From CABZJG01 sp902512685 (GTDB taxonomy: Bacteria > Pseudomonadota > Alphaproteobacteria > Rhodobacterales > Rhodobacteraceae), in assembly GCA_051201605.1 (NCBI GenBank), contig CP179201.1:3720001-3784000 (forward strand): a DNA stretch of 64,000 nucleotides, in the 5' to 3' direction. The notes beneath the pieces were generated by a model. That model saw nothing but the letters and a program-made list of their open reading frames with translations. It was not told where the DNA came from and did not search any database. The translations under genes and the position numbers were made by a program. Positions 26,413 through 35,141 of the stretch are shown in pieces. The first letter of the stretch is position 1, and each line of letters begins with the position of its first letter.

Positions 26413-27592
26413 TGCATATAGACCTTTTCGAATTGGCCTTATTGGAACTGGTCGCATCAGTGACATCTATATTCAAACGTGTTCCAAATTTGATGAGTTA
26501 GAAATTGTTTCTTGCGGCAGCCTAGATCCCGAGGAAAGCCAAAAAAAGGCCCAAATGTATGGCATTCCAAAGGTTCAGAGCCCGGAAGAAATTCTTGCTG
26601 ACCCGGATGTAGAATGCATTTTGAACCTGACAATTCCTGCTAGCCATGCATCTGTAACCCTGCAATCGCTTGAAGCCGGAAAGCACGTCTATTCTGAGAA
26701 ACCTTTTGCAACGGATGTCTCAGATTGTCGGCGGATATTAGAACTTGCGAGGTCTAAAAAACTTAAGGTAGGAAACGCTCCTGATACATTCTTTGGCGGG
26801 CGGTGGCAAACTGTACGTAAACTATTGGATCAACAGGTCATTGGAAAGCCAGCAGGTGTGATGGCTTTTGCAGGAACCCATGGGGTCGAACGGCATCATC
26901 CAAATCCAGATTTCTATTATCAAACCGGCGGCGGACCGCTTCTAGATCTTGGACCTTATTACCTCACAGCCATGGTTTTTTTATTGGGGCCAATTTCAAA
27001 GGTTAGCGGACTGGCGCGTAAAACATTCGATCAGAGAGTGATAGAAAATGGCAACCGCTACGGTGAAAAAATCAAGGTAGAGGTCGATACCCACTCCCTG
27101 TCTATGCTAGAATTTCAAAATGGTGCCATCGGCTCTATGACGCTTAGTTTCGACATTTGGGATAGTGAAACTCCGCGGTTAGAAATTTATGGCGAAAACG
27201 GAACAATCTGTATTCTCGACCCCGATCCTGTGCATGGTGCTAATATTTTTCAGGGTCCCGTTTTGTACCGAACCCGCAGTGAATCACGCTGGGAATTTCA
27301 ACCACGTCCAAAGGATCGTGGGGATTGGTTAGTAGCAGAAAACACCCATGGCTTTAACCGGGATAGCCGGGGGGTAGGTTTATTGGACCTATACTATGCT
27401 GTGCGCGATGACCGCGCCGTGCGCGCAAGCGCAGAATTAGCCGCCCATGTCAGCGAGGTCATGCAGGGAATTTTAGATGCGCCAGGTCAAGGTGGTTTTG
27501 TTGCCATCAACTCAACCTGCGATGTCCCGGAAATTCTCCCAGAAAATTTCCCGACGTCCGAGAGCCCCGATCATAAAAGGTATGGATTATGA
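26405..27592 (+). CDS. Gfo/Idh/MocA-family oxidoreductase (second of three)
   Basis: A 395-residue NAD(P)-dependent dehydrogenase. The start is ATG 26405, overlapping the previous gene by eight bases; the longer open frame upstream has no ribosome site and no family sequence. The Rossmann motif is GLIGTGRISDIYIQ (about residues 10-24), the Lys motif is EKPFATD and the active-site region is GGGPLLDLGPYYL, as in the inositol/glucose-fructose dehydrogenase family. It differs clearly from the other two paralogues in the island, so it probably handles a different intermediate. Confidence 0.88.
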   Translation: MSNAYRPFRIGLIGTGRISDIYIQTCSKFDELEIVSCGSLDPEESQKKAQMYGIPKVQSPEEILADPDVECILNLTIPASHASVTLQSLEAGKHVYSEKPFATDVSDCRRILELARSKKLKVGNAPDTFFGGRWQTVRKLLDQQVIGKPAGVMAFAGTHGVERHHPNPDFYYQTGGGPLLDLGPYYLTAMVFLLGPISKVSGLARKTFDQRVIENGNRYGEKIKVEVDTHSLSMLEFQNGAIGSMTLSFDIWDSETPRLEIYGENGTICILDPDPVHGANIFQGPVLYRTRSESRWEFQPRPKDRGDWLVAENTHGFNRDSRGVGLLDLYYAVRDDRAVRASAELAAHVSEVMQGILDAPGQGGFVAINSTCDVPEILPENFPTSESPDHKRYGL

Positions 27593-28263
27593 GCGTCGAA
27601 ACTCTTCAGTTTGCGGAACCCTTTTTTACTGTTCTCCTTTTTATTGATGAGGCCAGTTTTCATCTGTCAGATCGGTCAATAGTTCTTAATCTCTCTGAAG
27701 AACCCATCGCAGTACAGGACCAAAAAATCGACCATCTGAATTCGGTCATCCTATGCAACACGCCTATACATAGGTTGAAACACTGCATCGTAATTGAGCG
27801 GTTTGATGAAAATCCGAACCAAGAAGAATTGTTTGAAGACGTTAGAAAGGTATGGCCTTCTGCTTGGGATATTAGAAAGGAGCCTCGGTTGAAAGGGGTA
27901 AGCCACTATATGTCTCCCAAGGTTTGGATCAACCAGCTGGGCCTTTCAATGTATCACTCTGCCTCTGTACCGCTCAAGGTCGGGTTGCATAAATTTCATG
28001 ATTTTTGCCCTGTACCAGGATTTCGGGAAGTCCATACCCAGATTGTTGGATTTGGTAAAATGCAGCAGTGCTTAGAAAAAGATTTGCAAACGCTTTACCT
28101 TGAAGAAACTATGGCGCCAGGCTGCACTCATCGGCCGATGTATGATGCACAGGGAAATTACCCTTGGCATCAATATGAAACCATTACGCCTAGCATTTTC
28201 ATGGCAGTAGAAATGCTCCCCGAAGGTGCATCACCGCCCACGCTTTCAGAGGTAACGTCGTGA
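27589..28263 (+). CDS. Unrecognised 224-residue protein with clustered histidines
   Basis: I do not recognise this family. It has no signal peptide or membrane segment and is therefore cytoplasmic. The second half has regularly placed His and acidic residues: H134 and H137 (GLHKFHD), E147 and H149 (FREVHTQIVG), H181 (CTHRPMYD), H194 and E197 (PWHQYET). This resembles a metal-binding beta-barrel (cupin-like) enzyme, such as a ring-opening isomerase or lyase. It overlaps both neighbouring oxidoreductase genes by four bases, so it is surely translated with them and probably acts in the same pathway. Confidence 0.75.
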   Translation: MSVETLQFAEPFFTVLLFIDEASFHLSDRSIVLNLSEEPIAVQDQKIDHLNSVILCNTPIHRLKHCIVIERFDENPNQEELFEDVRKVWPSAWDIRKEPRLKGVSHYMSPKVWINQLGLSMYHSASVPLKVGLHKFHDFCPVPGFREVHTQIVGFGKMQQCLEKDLQTLYLEETMAPGCTHRPMYDAQGNYPWHQYETITPSIFMAVEMLPEGASPPTLSEVTS

Positions 28264-29444
28264 ATATTTTACCAAAGCACAAAAATTTTGATGGACCTTT
28301 TCCAAAATTAAATCGGCGGTTGAGATTGGGTGTATTGGGCGGTGGTCGCGTGTCAACCATGCAAGCTGCTGCAGCTCGTATGAGTAACCATTGGGATATA
28401 GTTGCTGGGGCTTTGTCATCTGATCCGGTACGAGCAGCCGCTCAAGGTTCAGACTGGTTCTTTAGTCCGGATCGAAGTTATGCTTCGTTCGAAGACATGG
28501 CAAGGATAGAGGCCTCTCGCCCTGATGGGATTGACGCGGTCATGGTCACAGCGCCCAATCATGTACATTTTGAAGGGGCTAAGGCTTTCATTGAAGGCGG
28601 TATAGATATTTTGTGCGACAAACCCTTGACCAATAACTTTTCACAGGCCCAAGAATTGGTGCGCCTAAGTGAGCAAGCCGGTGTTGTGTTTGGGGTTTCT
28701 TATGTGATGTCTTGTTTTCCGATGATCCGGCAAGCACGCCAAATTGTAAACTCAGGGGCTCTTGGCAAAATCAACCAAATACATGTTGAGTTTCTACAAG
28801 ATTGGATGACACCAGAAGATGTGGGCACCGCTGAGCATGTAAAATGGCGTCTTGATCCTGCAAAGTCCGGTAAAACAAGCTGTGTGGGCGATATTGGCAC
28901 CCATGCCGCTCATCTAGCCGGTTTTGTATCCGGATTGAAGATGACGGACCTGCGCGCAGAATTTCATGTTTGCGGATCTCCTAAACCTCTGGAAGATACA
29001 GCCTTTATGATGACGCGATTTGAGGGCGGCATTCCCGGCACCTTGATAATAACCCGCCTTGCGCCCGGCAATCGGGGCGGGTTGCGCTTACGTATTTTTG
29101 GAAGCGACGGCGGGCTTGAATGGGATCTCGAAAATGCCGATCAATTGAAGTTCAATCGATTTGGCGAAGCAGATCGCATTATTTCGCGAGGAAGTGGTCA
29201 TGGTGTTTCACCGGCGACAGAACGGTTAATTCGCACCGCTCGGGGTTTTCAAGAAGGCATAATTGAAGCTTGGGCGAACCTATACACAGAATTTGCAATG
29301 GCGGTGGCTGCTGGCAAAGATGGTTTGGCAGTTCCAGATAATTGGTTAGCTTTCCCCTCTGTCAAAGATGGAGCTGACGGCGTGCGTTTTATAGAGGCGA
29401 CGGTTAATTCAAACGAAAATGGTGGTAGCTGGGAGAAAATATAG
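28260..29444 (+). CDS. Gfo/Idh/MocA-family oxidoreductase (third of three)
   Basis: A 394-residue dehydrogenase starting at GTG 28260, which overlaps the stop of the previous gene. The nucleotide motif is GVLGGGRVSTMQAA (about residues 24-37), the Lys motif is CDKPLTNN and the active-site His region is GDIGTHAAHLAGFVSG, typical of this family. It ends a tightly packed run from the citrate synthase-like gene. The next gene follows after about 110 bp, so a new promoter may lie there. Confidence 0.88.
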   Translation: MNILPKHKNFDGPFPKLNRRLRLGVLGGGRVSTMQAAAARMSNHWDIVAGALSSDPVRAAAQGSDWFFSPDRSYASFEDMARIEASRPDGIDAVMVTAPNHVHFEGAKAFIEGGIDILCDKPLTNNFSQAQELVRLSEQAGVVFGVSYVMSCFPMIRQARQIVNSGALGKINQIHVEFLQDWMTPEDVGTAEHVKWRLDPAKSGKTSCVGDIGTHAAHLAGFVSGLKMTDLRAEFHVCGSPKPLEDTAFMMTRFEGGIPGTLIITRLAPGNRGGLRLRIFGSDGGLEWDLENADQLKFNRFGEADRIISRGSGHGVSPATERLIRTARGFQEGIIEAWANLYTEFAMAVAAGKDGLAVPDNWLAFPSVKDGADGVRFIEATVNSNENGGSWEKI

Positions 29445-29555
29445 AGCTAAAGAATTCCCACGATATTTTTACAGTTGATATAAATGAAAATATCATATAT
29501 TTTATAATGCATCATATTAAATAACTTGTATCATATCGATTCCGGAGCCTATCTG

Positions 29556-30434
29556 ATGACCGAGCGAAGGGAAAATAATGCGCCCAAGAGCCTTTATTCT
29601 TTAGCACATCTGACTTTGATAGGTGTGACGCCACCCGAGCTTGTCTATATTGCAGCCCGCGCTGGTTATGACGCGGTTAGCCCAAGATTTATACCAATGC
29701 ATGTGCCTGGAGAGTTTACCCAGTCTCCGGTCGGGAAATCTCAGATTCAAGCAACGAAAACAGCTCTGAAAACCACAGGGCTTAAAGTTCTTGACGTTGA
29801 GCTTGCCCGTTTAACGGAAGATGTAGATCCGCGTGATTTTGTTCCCGCGTTGGAACTCGGAGGGGAACTAGAAGCCCAGCGGATGATTATGTCAGCTTGG
29901 ACAAAAACAAGAGATGATCGAAATTTTCTTATCGACGTTTATGCAGAAACCTGTGATCTGGCCCGCTCCTTTGGAATAACCGTTGATTTGGAATTTCCAA
30001 CCTTTTCACGACTTAGAACGCTTGATGAAGCGCTTGATATCGTGCGCGCTGCAGATCGGCCAAATGGCGGTATTTTGGTAGATACCTTGTACCTGCATCT
30101 TAGCCGAGTTGATCTTGCCGAATTGCTGCATATACCGAGCGAGCTTTTCCACTTCTTGCATGTTTCAGATTGCCTGCCAGGTATTGCCGACACAAGAGAA
30201 GGAATGATCCAGCTTGCCCGCGACGCCCGCCTTTATCCAGGAGAAGGGTGGATTGACTTCAAGGGCATCATCGAACGCATGCCACCCGTTGATTACTCAA
30301 TTGAGTTGCCGAACAAAGCGCGGATTAAAGAGCTTGGGTACGAAGAACATGCTCGCCGCTGCCTTCAGCACGCGAAGCGCACATTTGGTGCGGCCCGCTC
30401 TGAGCGCCGTCAAAAGACGGCAATGGCGGTTTAG
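29556..30434 (+). CDS. Sugar phosphate isomerase/epimerase-family TIM barrel with intact metal site
   Basis: A 292-residue AP-endonuclease-2-like TIM barrel, the family of IolE, xylose isomerase-like and dehydroshikimate dehydratase enzymes. The expected metal ligands are present: E146 (VDLEFPTF), D176 (ILVDTLYLH), H202 (FLHVSDC) and E250 (YSIELPN). The start is ATG 29556 with GGAG (29544-29547) upstream; a TTG at 29526 lacks a site. Because the QuiC-like protein upstream has lost this site, this enzyme is the better candidate for the isomerase or dehydratase step of the island. Confidence 0.85.
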   Translation: MTERRENNAPKSLYSLAHLTLIGVTPPELVYIAARAGYDAVSPRFIPMHVPGEFTQSPVGKSQIQATKTALKTTGLKVLDVELARLTEDVDPRDFVPALELGGELEAQRMIMSAWTKTRDDRNFLIDVYAETCDLARSFGITVDLEFPTFSRLRTLDEALDIVRAADRPNGGILVDTLYLHLSRVDLAELLHIPSELFHFLHVSDCLPGIADTREGMIQLARDARLYPGEGWIDFKGIIERMPPVDYSIELPNKARIKELGYEEHARRCLQHAKRTFGAARSERRQKTAMAV

Positions 30435-30458
30435 AAATAATATTATATGAGGATAAAG

Positions 30459-31868
30459 ATGGGCAAAGAACTGTCTGCAGAAGAACGCAATCTCGCCAAG
30501 GAGATGATGGGCCGCGCACGCGAGGCAATGGCCGAGATTGAAGATTGGAGCCAAAAAGACCTAGACCGCCTTTCACAAGCTATAGCTTGGTATGCGGGCA
30601 ATGAAAAAACATTTACTAGATTGGCTGAGCAAGGTGTTGATGAAAGTGAGATTGGCGATCGTTCCGGCAGACCAGCGAAGCGATTCAAAATACACATGGT
30701 TCTGCGTGACGTTCTACGCACACCGTCAACTGGAATTGTGGAAACAGATAAGACACTCGGATTGGTAAAATATGCCAAGCCTGCAGGCGTTATAGCCTCT
30801 CTCATTCCGATGACTAACCCAGCAATGACGCCCCCAGTGACCGGTGTTTCTGCAGCAAATGCCCGAAATGCGGTAATTTTCTCACCACATCCCCGAACAG
30901 CGCGCACTACTTTTGAAATGGTTGAAGTTATGAGGACTGCCTGCAAAGCCGTTGGTGCGCCCGAGGATTTGTTTCAAGCTATACTCAAACCTTCAATTCC
31001 GCTCACACAGCATTTGATGGAGATCTGTGATCTAACGTTGGCCACTGGCGGCAAGCCAATGGTTAAGGCCGCCTATAGCTCGGGAAAGCCAGCTTATGGT
31101 GTGGGCGCTGGTAATTCATCTATCGTAATTGACGAGACTGCAGATATTTCAATTGCTGCAGAAAATACGCGAATTTCAAAAACATCCGACTTTGGATCGG
31201 GCTGCTCAGCAGACGGAAATATCATCATACAAAAATCAATATACAATGATATGGTCAAGGCTTTGATCGCAGAGGGTGGTTACCTGTGCAGCCAAGAAGA
31301 AAAGGAAATGCTGAGGCAGGCTATGTGGGATGAAAAAGGCAATCGGACTTTTCCAACAATTGCCTGCCTGCCACAACAAACCGCTGAGGTCGCTGGCTTC
31401 ACGATCCCTGACGACCGCAAGTTTCTCATGGTTGAAAATCAAGGTCAAATCGGGAAGGAACATAAATTCTCTGGCGAAAAACTAACGACGCTGATGGCGC
31501 TTTATCACTTTGATCAATTTGAGGATGCTCTTGAAACAGTTCGGACGATTTATAAGGTTGCTGGAACCGGTCATTCCTGCGGCATCTACAGTCATGATGA
31601 CAGCCATATTGATGCTCTTGCCCGCGTTGCGCCTGTCAGCCGCATGATGGTGCGCCAACCCCAATCCAAGGCGAATGCTGGTTCTTGGACAAACGGCATG
31701 CCAATGACATCTAGTTTGGGCTGCGGCATCTGGGGCGGCAATATCACCAACGAAAATGTCACTATGAAGCATATGATGAACTACACTTGGGTCAGCCGCC
31801 CAATTCCAGAGGACCGACCCTCGGAACAAGAGCTTTTTGGAGAGTTTTTTGGACAGGAGATCGTGTAA
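30459..31868 (+). CDS. Acylating (CoA-dependent) aldehyde dehydrogenase, SauS/EutE-like
   Basis: A 469-residue aldehyde dehydrogenase resembling CoA-acylating enzymes such as sulfoacetaldehyde dehydrogenase SauS and EutE/AdhE, rather than the hydrolytic class. The cofactor region reads GLVKYAKPAGVIASLIPMTNP. The catalytic Cys is C249 in FGSGCSADGN, and AYGVGAGNSSIVIDETADI matches the acylating group. It would turn an aldehyde into an acyl-CoA with NAD(P)+. The start is ATG 30459 with tgagga five bases upstream (an ATG at 30447 is less likely). The stop overlaps the ThDP enzyme start by one base, so aldehyde production and oxidation are coupled. Confidence 0.85.
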   Translation: MGKELSAEERNLAKEMMGRAREAMAEIEDWSQKDLDRLSQAIAWYAGNEKTFTRLAEQGVDESEIGDRSGRPAKRFKIHMVLRDVLRTPSTGIVETDKTLGLVKYAKPAGVIASLIPMTNPAMTPPVTGVSAANARNAVIFSPHPRTARTTFEMVEVMRTACKAVGAPEDLFQAILKPSIPLTQHLMEICDLTLATGGKPMVKAAYSSGKPAYGVGAGNSSIVIDETADISIAAENTRISKTSDFGSGCSADGNIIIQKSIYNDMVKALIAEGGYLCSQEEKEMLRQAMWDEKGNRTFPTIACLPQQTAEVAGFTIPDDRKFLMVENQGQIGKEHKFSGEKLTTLMALYHFDQFEDALETVRTIYKVAGTGHSCGIYSHDDSHIDALARVAPVSRMMVRQPQSKANAGSWTNGMPMTSSLGCGIWGGNITNENVTMKHMMNYTWVSRPIPEDRPSEQELFGEFFGQEIV

Positions 31869-33655
31869 TGGAAAAAGCTGGCGTAACCAGAGTTACCAAG
31901 ACAGTTGCCGAGCACATCGTCAATTTTTTGGAACGGCGTGATGTAAAACATGTATTTGGACTGTGCGGTCATACAAACATCGCAGTGCTTGCTGCGATGG
32001 CGGAAAGTCCCATTGATTTTGTAACTGTCAGACACGAACAAATTGCCAGCCATGCGGCAGATGCTTATGCGAGGATAAATGGTCGAGCCTCGGTGGTGCT
32101 GTCACATTTGTCACCTGGGCTGACGAATTGCGCAACCGGCGTGGCAAATGCGGCAATGGACTGCATTCCTATGGTGGTTATAGCAGGCGATATCCCAACC
32201 CACTATTATGGAAAGCATCCGCATCAGGAAGTTAATTTGCATGCAGATGCCCAGCAGTATGAAATCTATCGGCCCTTTGTAAAACGGGCTTGGCGGGTGG
32301 ATCGAGCCGAGTTGATGGCCGAGATATTGGAAAAAGCGTTTCACTTAGCCGAAAGCGGGCAACCCGGTCCAGTCCTTGTTAACGTGCCAATGGACATTTT
32401 TTCAGAAAAAATTTCATCCACGACATTTGATCGGATAAAGTCAAACACCCGCAACCTCATAAAACCGTCTATAGATGACGAAACCGCCCGTCATATTGTG
32501 ACACAATTGGCGCAGGCAAAAGCACCAGTAATCTATGCGGGGGGCGGAATTTTACTTGCCCAGGCGTCAAACGAACTTCAAGAGTTTGTAGATCATATGC
32601 AAATTCCTGTAGCCCATTCTTTAATGGGCAAAGGTGCCTTACGCGATGACCATCCAATGGTCTTGGGCATGACCGGATTTTGGGGCACCGAATTGGTAAA
32701 CCAAACCTGTCTAAACGCAGATTGGCTTTTTGCCATCGGAACACGTTTCAAAGAGGCAGACTGCTCATCATGGTATCCGGGCTATACCTTTAATATCCCG
32801 GGAACTAAGGTAATTCATGTAGATATAGAGCCTTCGGAAATCGGACGGAATTATCCGGTTGAAATTGGGGCGGTTGCAGATGCCAAAATGACCTTGGCAA
32901 CTCTTACCCGTATCGCCAAAGAACTATATCCGCAGGGATTTGAGCGCGCTGAAATTTTGGGAAAAATAAAAACTTTCAGACAAGAATTTGAAGCTGGAAA
33001 TTCAGAAATGGCCGTCAGCAACGCCTTTCCGATGATGCCTGAGCGTATTTTGGCAGAGGCGCGGCGCGCCCTGCCTGAGGATGCGATTATCACCACGGAT
33101 GTTGGCTGGAATAAAAATGGAGTTGGTCAGCAATTTGACATATTATCCCCCGGATCAATCCTGACACCCGGTGGGTTTGCCACAATGGGATTTGGACCGC
33201 CTGCTGCCATTGGCGCGAAAATGGCGGCACCCGACCGGGTGGTTATTTCGCTTGTGGGAGATGGCGGGTTTGGACAGAATCCATCAATGCTGGCCACGGC
33301 TGTTGAGCGTGGTTTGGGCATTGTTTGGTTGGTTATGAACAATAACGCGTTTGGCACCATTGCTGGATTACAGAAAGCCCACTACGGGTTAACTTATGGC
33401 ACTACTTTTCCTGGCTCAGCAGAGGCCCCTACCAACGGTCCGGGTTATGCAGATATTGCACGGGCTTATGGGGCAGATGGCATCCGAATTAGCTCAGCGG
33501 ACGAACTTTATCCGGCCTTATGCGCCGCGATCAAATCCGGCAAACCGACAGTATTGGATGTGCCGATGATCAATAACCCAACGCCGACCACTGGGCATTG
33601 GAATATTCTGGACATTTACACGCCAGAGGGCAATGCTTCACATGTAGCCACCTGA
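31868..33655 (+). CDS. Thiamine diphosphate-dependent enzyme (acetolactate synthase-like family)
   Basis: A 595-residue ThDP enzyme with the three-domain layout of acetolactate synthase, decarboxylases and IolD. The catalytic Glu is E57 (VRHEQIASHAADAYARI). The central nucleotide-fold domain includes VIYAGGGILLAQ. The ThDP-Mg motif is GDGGFGQNPSMLATAVERGL with MNNNAFG. It is not sulfoacetaldehyde acetyltransferase (Xsc) by sequence. It could decarboxylate a 2-oxo acid to an aldehyde for the adjacent acylating dehydrogenase, or hydrolyse a cyclic diketone as IolD does. Start ATG 31868 overlaps the preceding stop. Confidence 0.85.
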   Translation: MEKAGVTRVTKTVAEHIVNFLERRDVKHVFGLCGHTNIAVLAAMAESPIDFVTVRHEQIASHAADAYARINGRASVVLSHLSPGLTNCATGVANAAMDCIPMVVIAGDIPTHYYGKHPHQEVNLHADAQQYEIYRPFVKRAWRVDRAELMAEILEKAFHLAESGQPGPVLVNVPMDIFSEKISSTTFDRIKSNTRNLIKPSIDDETARHIVTQLAQAKAPVIYAGGGILLAQASNELQEFVDHMQIPVAHSLMGKGALRDDHPMVLGMTGFWGTELVNQTCLNADWLFAIGTRFKEADCSSWYPGYTFNIPGTKVIHVDIEPSEIGRNYPVEIGAVADAKMTLATLTRIAKELYPQGFERAEILGKIKTFRQEFEAGNSEMAVSNAFPMMPERILAEARRALPEDAIITTDVGWNKNGVGQQFDILSPGSILTPGGFATMGFGPPAAIGAKMAAPDRVVISLVGDGGFGQNPSMLATAVERGLGIVWLVMNNNAFGTIAGLQKAHYGLTYGTTFPGSAEAPTNGPGYADIARAYGADGIRISSADELYPALCAAIKSGKPTVLDVPMINNPTPTTGHWNILDIYTPEGNASHVAT

Positions 33656-33666
33656 TAGGAATTGAC

Positions 33667-34437
33667 ATGGACCTGCCAAAAAACCGTTTTAAAGCCGCTT
33701 TAAACGAGGGCCGCCATCAATTGGGCATTTGGAGCGGTTTAGGCGGGCATACCGCCCCGGAAATATTGGCGACTTGCGGATTTGATTGGGTCTTAATTGA
33801 TGCAGAACATGGCCCGATGGAGCCAATCGACGTCTTGCCAGCACTTCAGGCCATTTCAGGATATCCTGACGTGACACCAATTGTTCGGCCCGCAGATCAT
33901 AATCCGAGTGTTATAAAACGTTTTCTAGATATGGGTGCACAGTCTCTTTTGATTCCTTTCGTACAAAATCGCACAGAAGCAGAAGAGGTCGTGAAATCCA
34001 TAAGATATGCTCCAAGAGGCATTCGCGGAATGGCTGGAATTACACGGGCAAACCGTTTTGGACAGGTTCAAGATTACGCAACTCGCGCCAATGAAGAAAT
34101 TTGCTTGCTTGTTCAAGCCGAAACGGCTTTGGCCTTGGAAAACCTTGAAGACATTGCCTCTGTCGATGGGGTGGATGGGGTTTTTATTGGACCGGCCGAT
34201 CTGGCAGCAAGCATGGGGCTTGTAGGTCAACCTGACCACCCTGACGTTATAAAAGCCTGCGAAGATGCTATTGCACGATTGAATGCAATAGAATGCCCTG
34301 CTGGCATCCTCACATTGAACGAAAAATTCTCTAAGCGCTGCATAGAACTTGGAACGCTTTTCACTGCCGTTGGGGTTGATTTATGCATGGTTGTTGATGG
34401 CGCTAAAGCACTTAGGCAACGTTTCCATTTTATTTGA
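33667..34437 (+). CDS. HpcH/HpaI-family class II aldolase
   Basis: A 256-residue metal-dependent aldolase related to HpaI and 2-keto-3-deoxy-sugar-acid aldolases, which split 2-oxo-4-hydroxy acids to pyruvate and an aldehyde. Motifs visible are LIDAEHGP with the base His, PIVRPA with the carboxylate-binding Arg, QAETALALENL with a metal Glu and FIGPADLAASMG with a metal Asp. The length is normal. The start is ATG 33667, with aggaa upstream, 11 bp after the ThDP gene. It is the last gene of the island and would yield central metabolites. Confidence 0.9.
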   Translation: MDLPKNRFKAALNEGRHQLGIWSGLGGHTAPEILATCGFDWVLIDAEHGPMEPIDVLPALQAISGYPDVTPIVRPADHNPSVIKRFLDMGAQSLLIPFVQNRTEAEEVVKSIRYAPRGIRGMAGITRANRFGQVQDYATRANEEICLLVQAETALALENLEDIASVDGVDGVFIGPADLAASMGLVGQPDHPDVIKACEDAIARLNAIECPAGILTLNEKFSKRCIELGTLFTAVGVDLCMVVDGAKALRQRFHFI

Positions 34438-34550
34438 TTTTGATATTTTTAGTATAAATGCAAACAGCGAATATTTATGATATCAAAGCAATGTTTATAA
34501 CTCTTTTCAGATAACATCTGTATGGCAGAGTAATTATAAGGACAGGTTGC

Positions 34551-34973
34551 GTGGAGTTAAAAAAGAGTTTTCTTGCTGGTGAAGAAATTTACAAGGCCGG
34601 CCAAAATTCGAATGGTGCCTTCATAATTCGGTCTGGGACTGTCAGCCTTTATACAAGTATGGACTTTCATTTGGTCACTCTTGGCGAAGGCGAGTTATTT
34701 GGTGAATTGGGGCAAATTGTTGATGAACAACGAAGTGTGACCGCAATTGCAAGAACGGACTGTCTGCTTCGGCATATTCCACAAAACATATTGGATGAGA
34801 AGTTTAATAATACCGACCCTGCCATCGTTGGTATGTTTAGAGCATTGGCGATAAGGCTTAGAAAAGCAAACGATCAAAAGGTTCAAATGTGGACTGAAAT
34901 TGAGAGATTGAGAGAGAGTGGAAAACTTCTAGAACTGGAGATAGGAAAATTGAAACGAACTCTAAAAAGTTAA
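34551..34973 (+). CDS. Small cyclic-nucleotide-binding-domain protein with C-terminal coiled coil
   Basis: A 140-residue protein consisting of one cNMP-binding beta-roll (about 1-95) and a charged helical tail. The phosphate-binding cassette reads GELFGELGQIVDEQRS, with E52 and R61 in the positions used to bind cyclic nucleotide. There is no HTH or enzymatic domain, so it is not a CRP-type regulator. The tail (MWTEIERLRESGKLLELEIGKL) looks like a coiled coil. The start is GTG 34551 after aaggacagg. A role as a cAMP/cGMP-responsive adaptor is inferred; no partner is visible. Confidence 0.75.
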   Translation: MELKKSFLAGEEIYKAGQNSNGAFIIRSGTVSLYTSMDFHLVTLGEGELFGELGQIVDEQRSVTAIARTDCLLRHIPQNILDEKFNNTDPAIVGMFRALAIRLRKANDQKVQMWTEIERLRESGKLLELEIGKLKRTLKS

Positions 34974-35091
34974 TTTTATATATTTTATATTTATCCAACA
35001 TATTCAATTGACTATTCGAGGTACGTACCGCTTTGATCATTTATAAATTTGCATTTATTGCGTGTTTAATGGCCTGATCCAGATGCTAGAT

Positions 35092-35110
35092 TGGGAATAG
35101 ACTATTCCCA
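35092..35110. promoter_or_regulatory. Perfect palindrome upstream of tRNA-Thr
   Basis: TGGGAATAGACTATTCCCA is a 19-nt palindrome with a single unpaired centre base, 31 bp before the tRNA. As DNA it could be an operator; as RNA it gives an 8-bp stem with a 3-nt loop followed by TTTCT, and could end transcripts from the left. Confidence 0.4.
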
Positions 35111-35141
35111 TTTCTGGGATTTTTGCTATACCGACCACAAT

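Noticed and set aside
31868..33655. ThDP enzyme as sulfoacetaldehyde acetyltransferase (Xsc)
   Set aside because: A SauS-like dehydrogenase is next to it, which made Xsc tempting, but the N-terminal and catalytic segments do not follow Xsc and fit acetolactate-synthase-like enzymes better.
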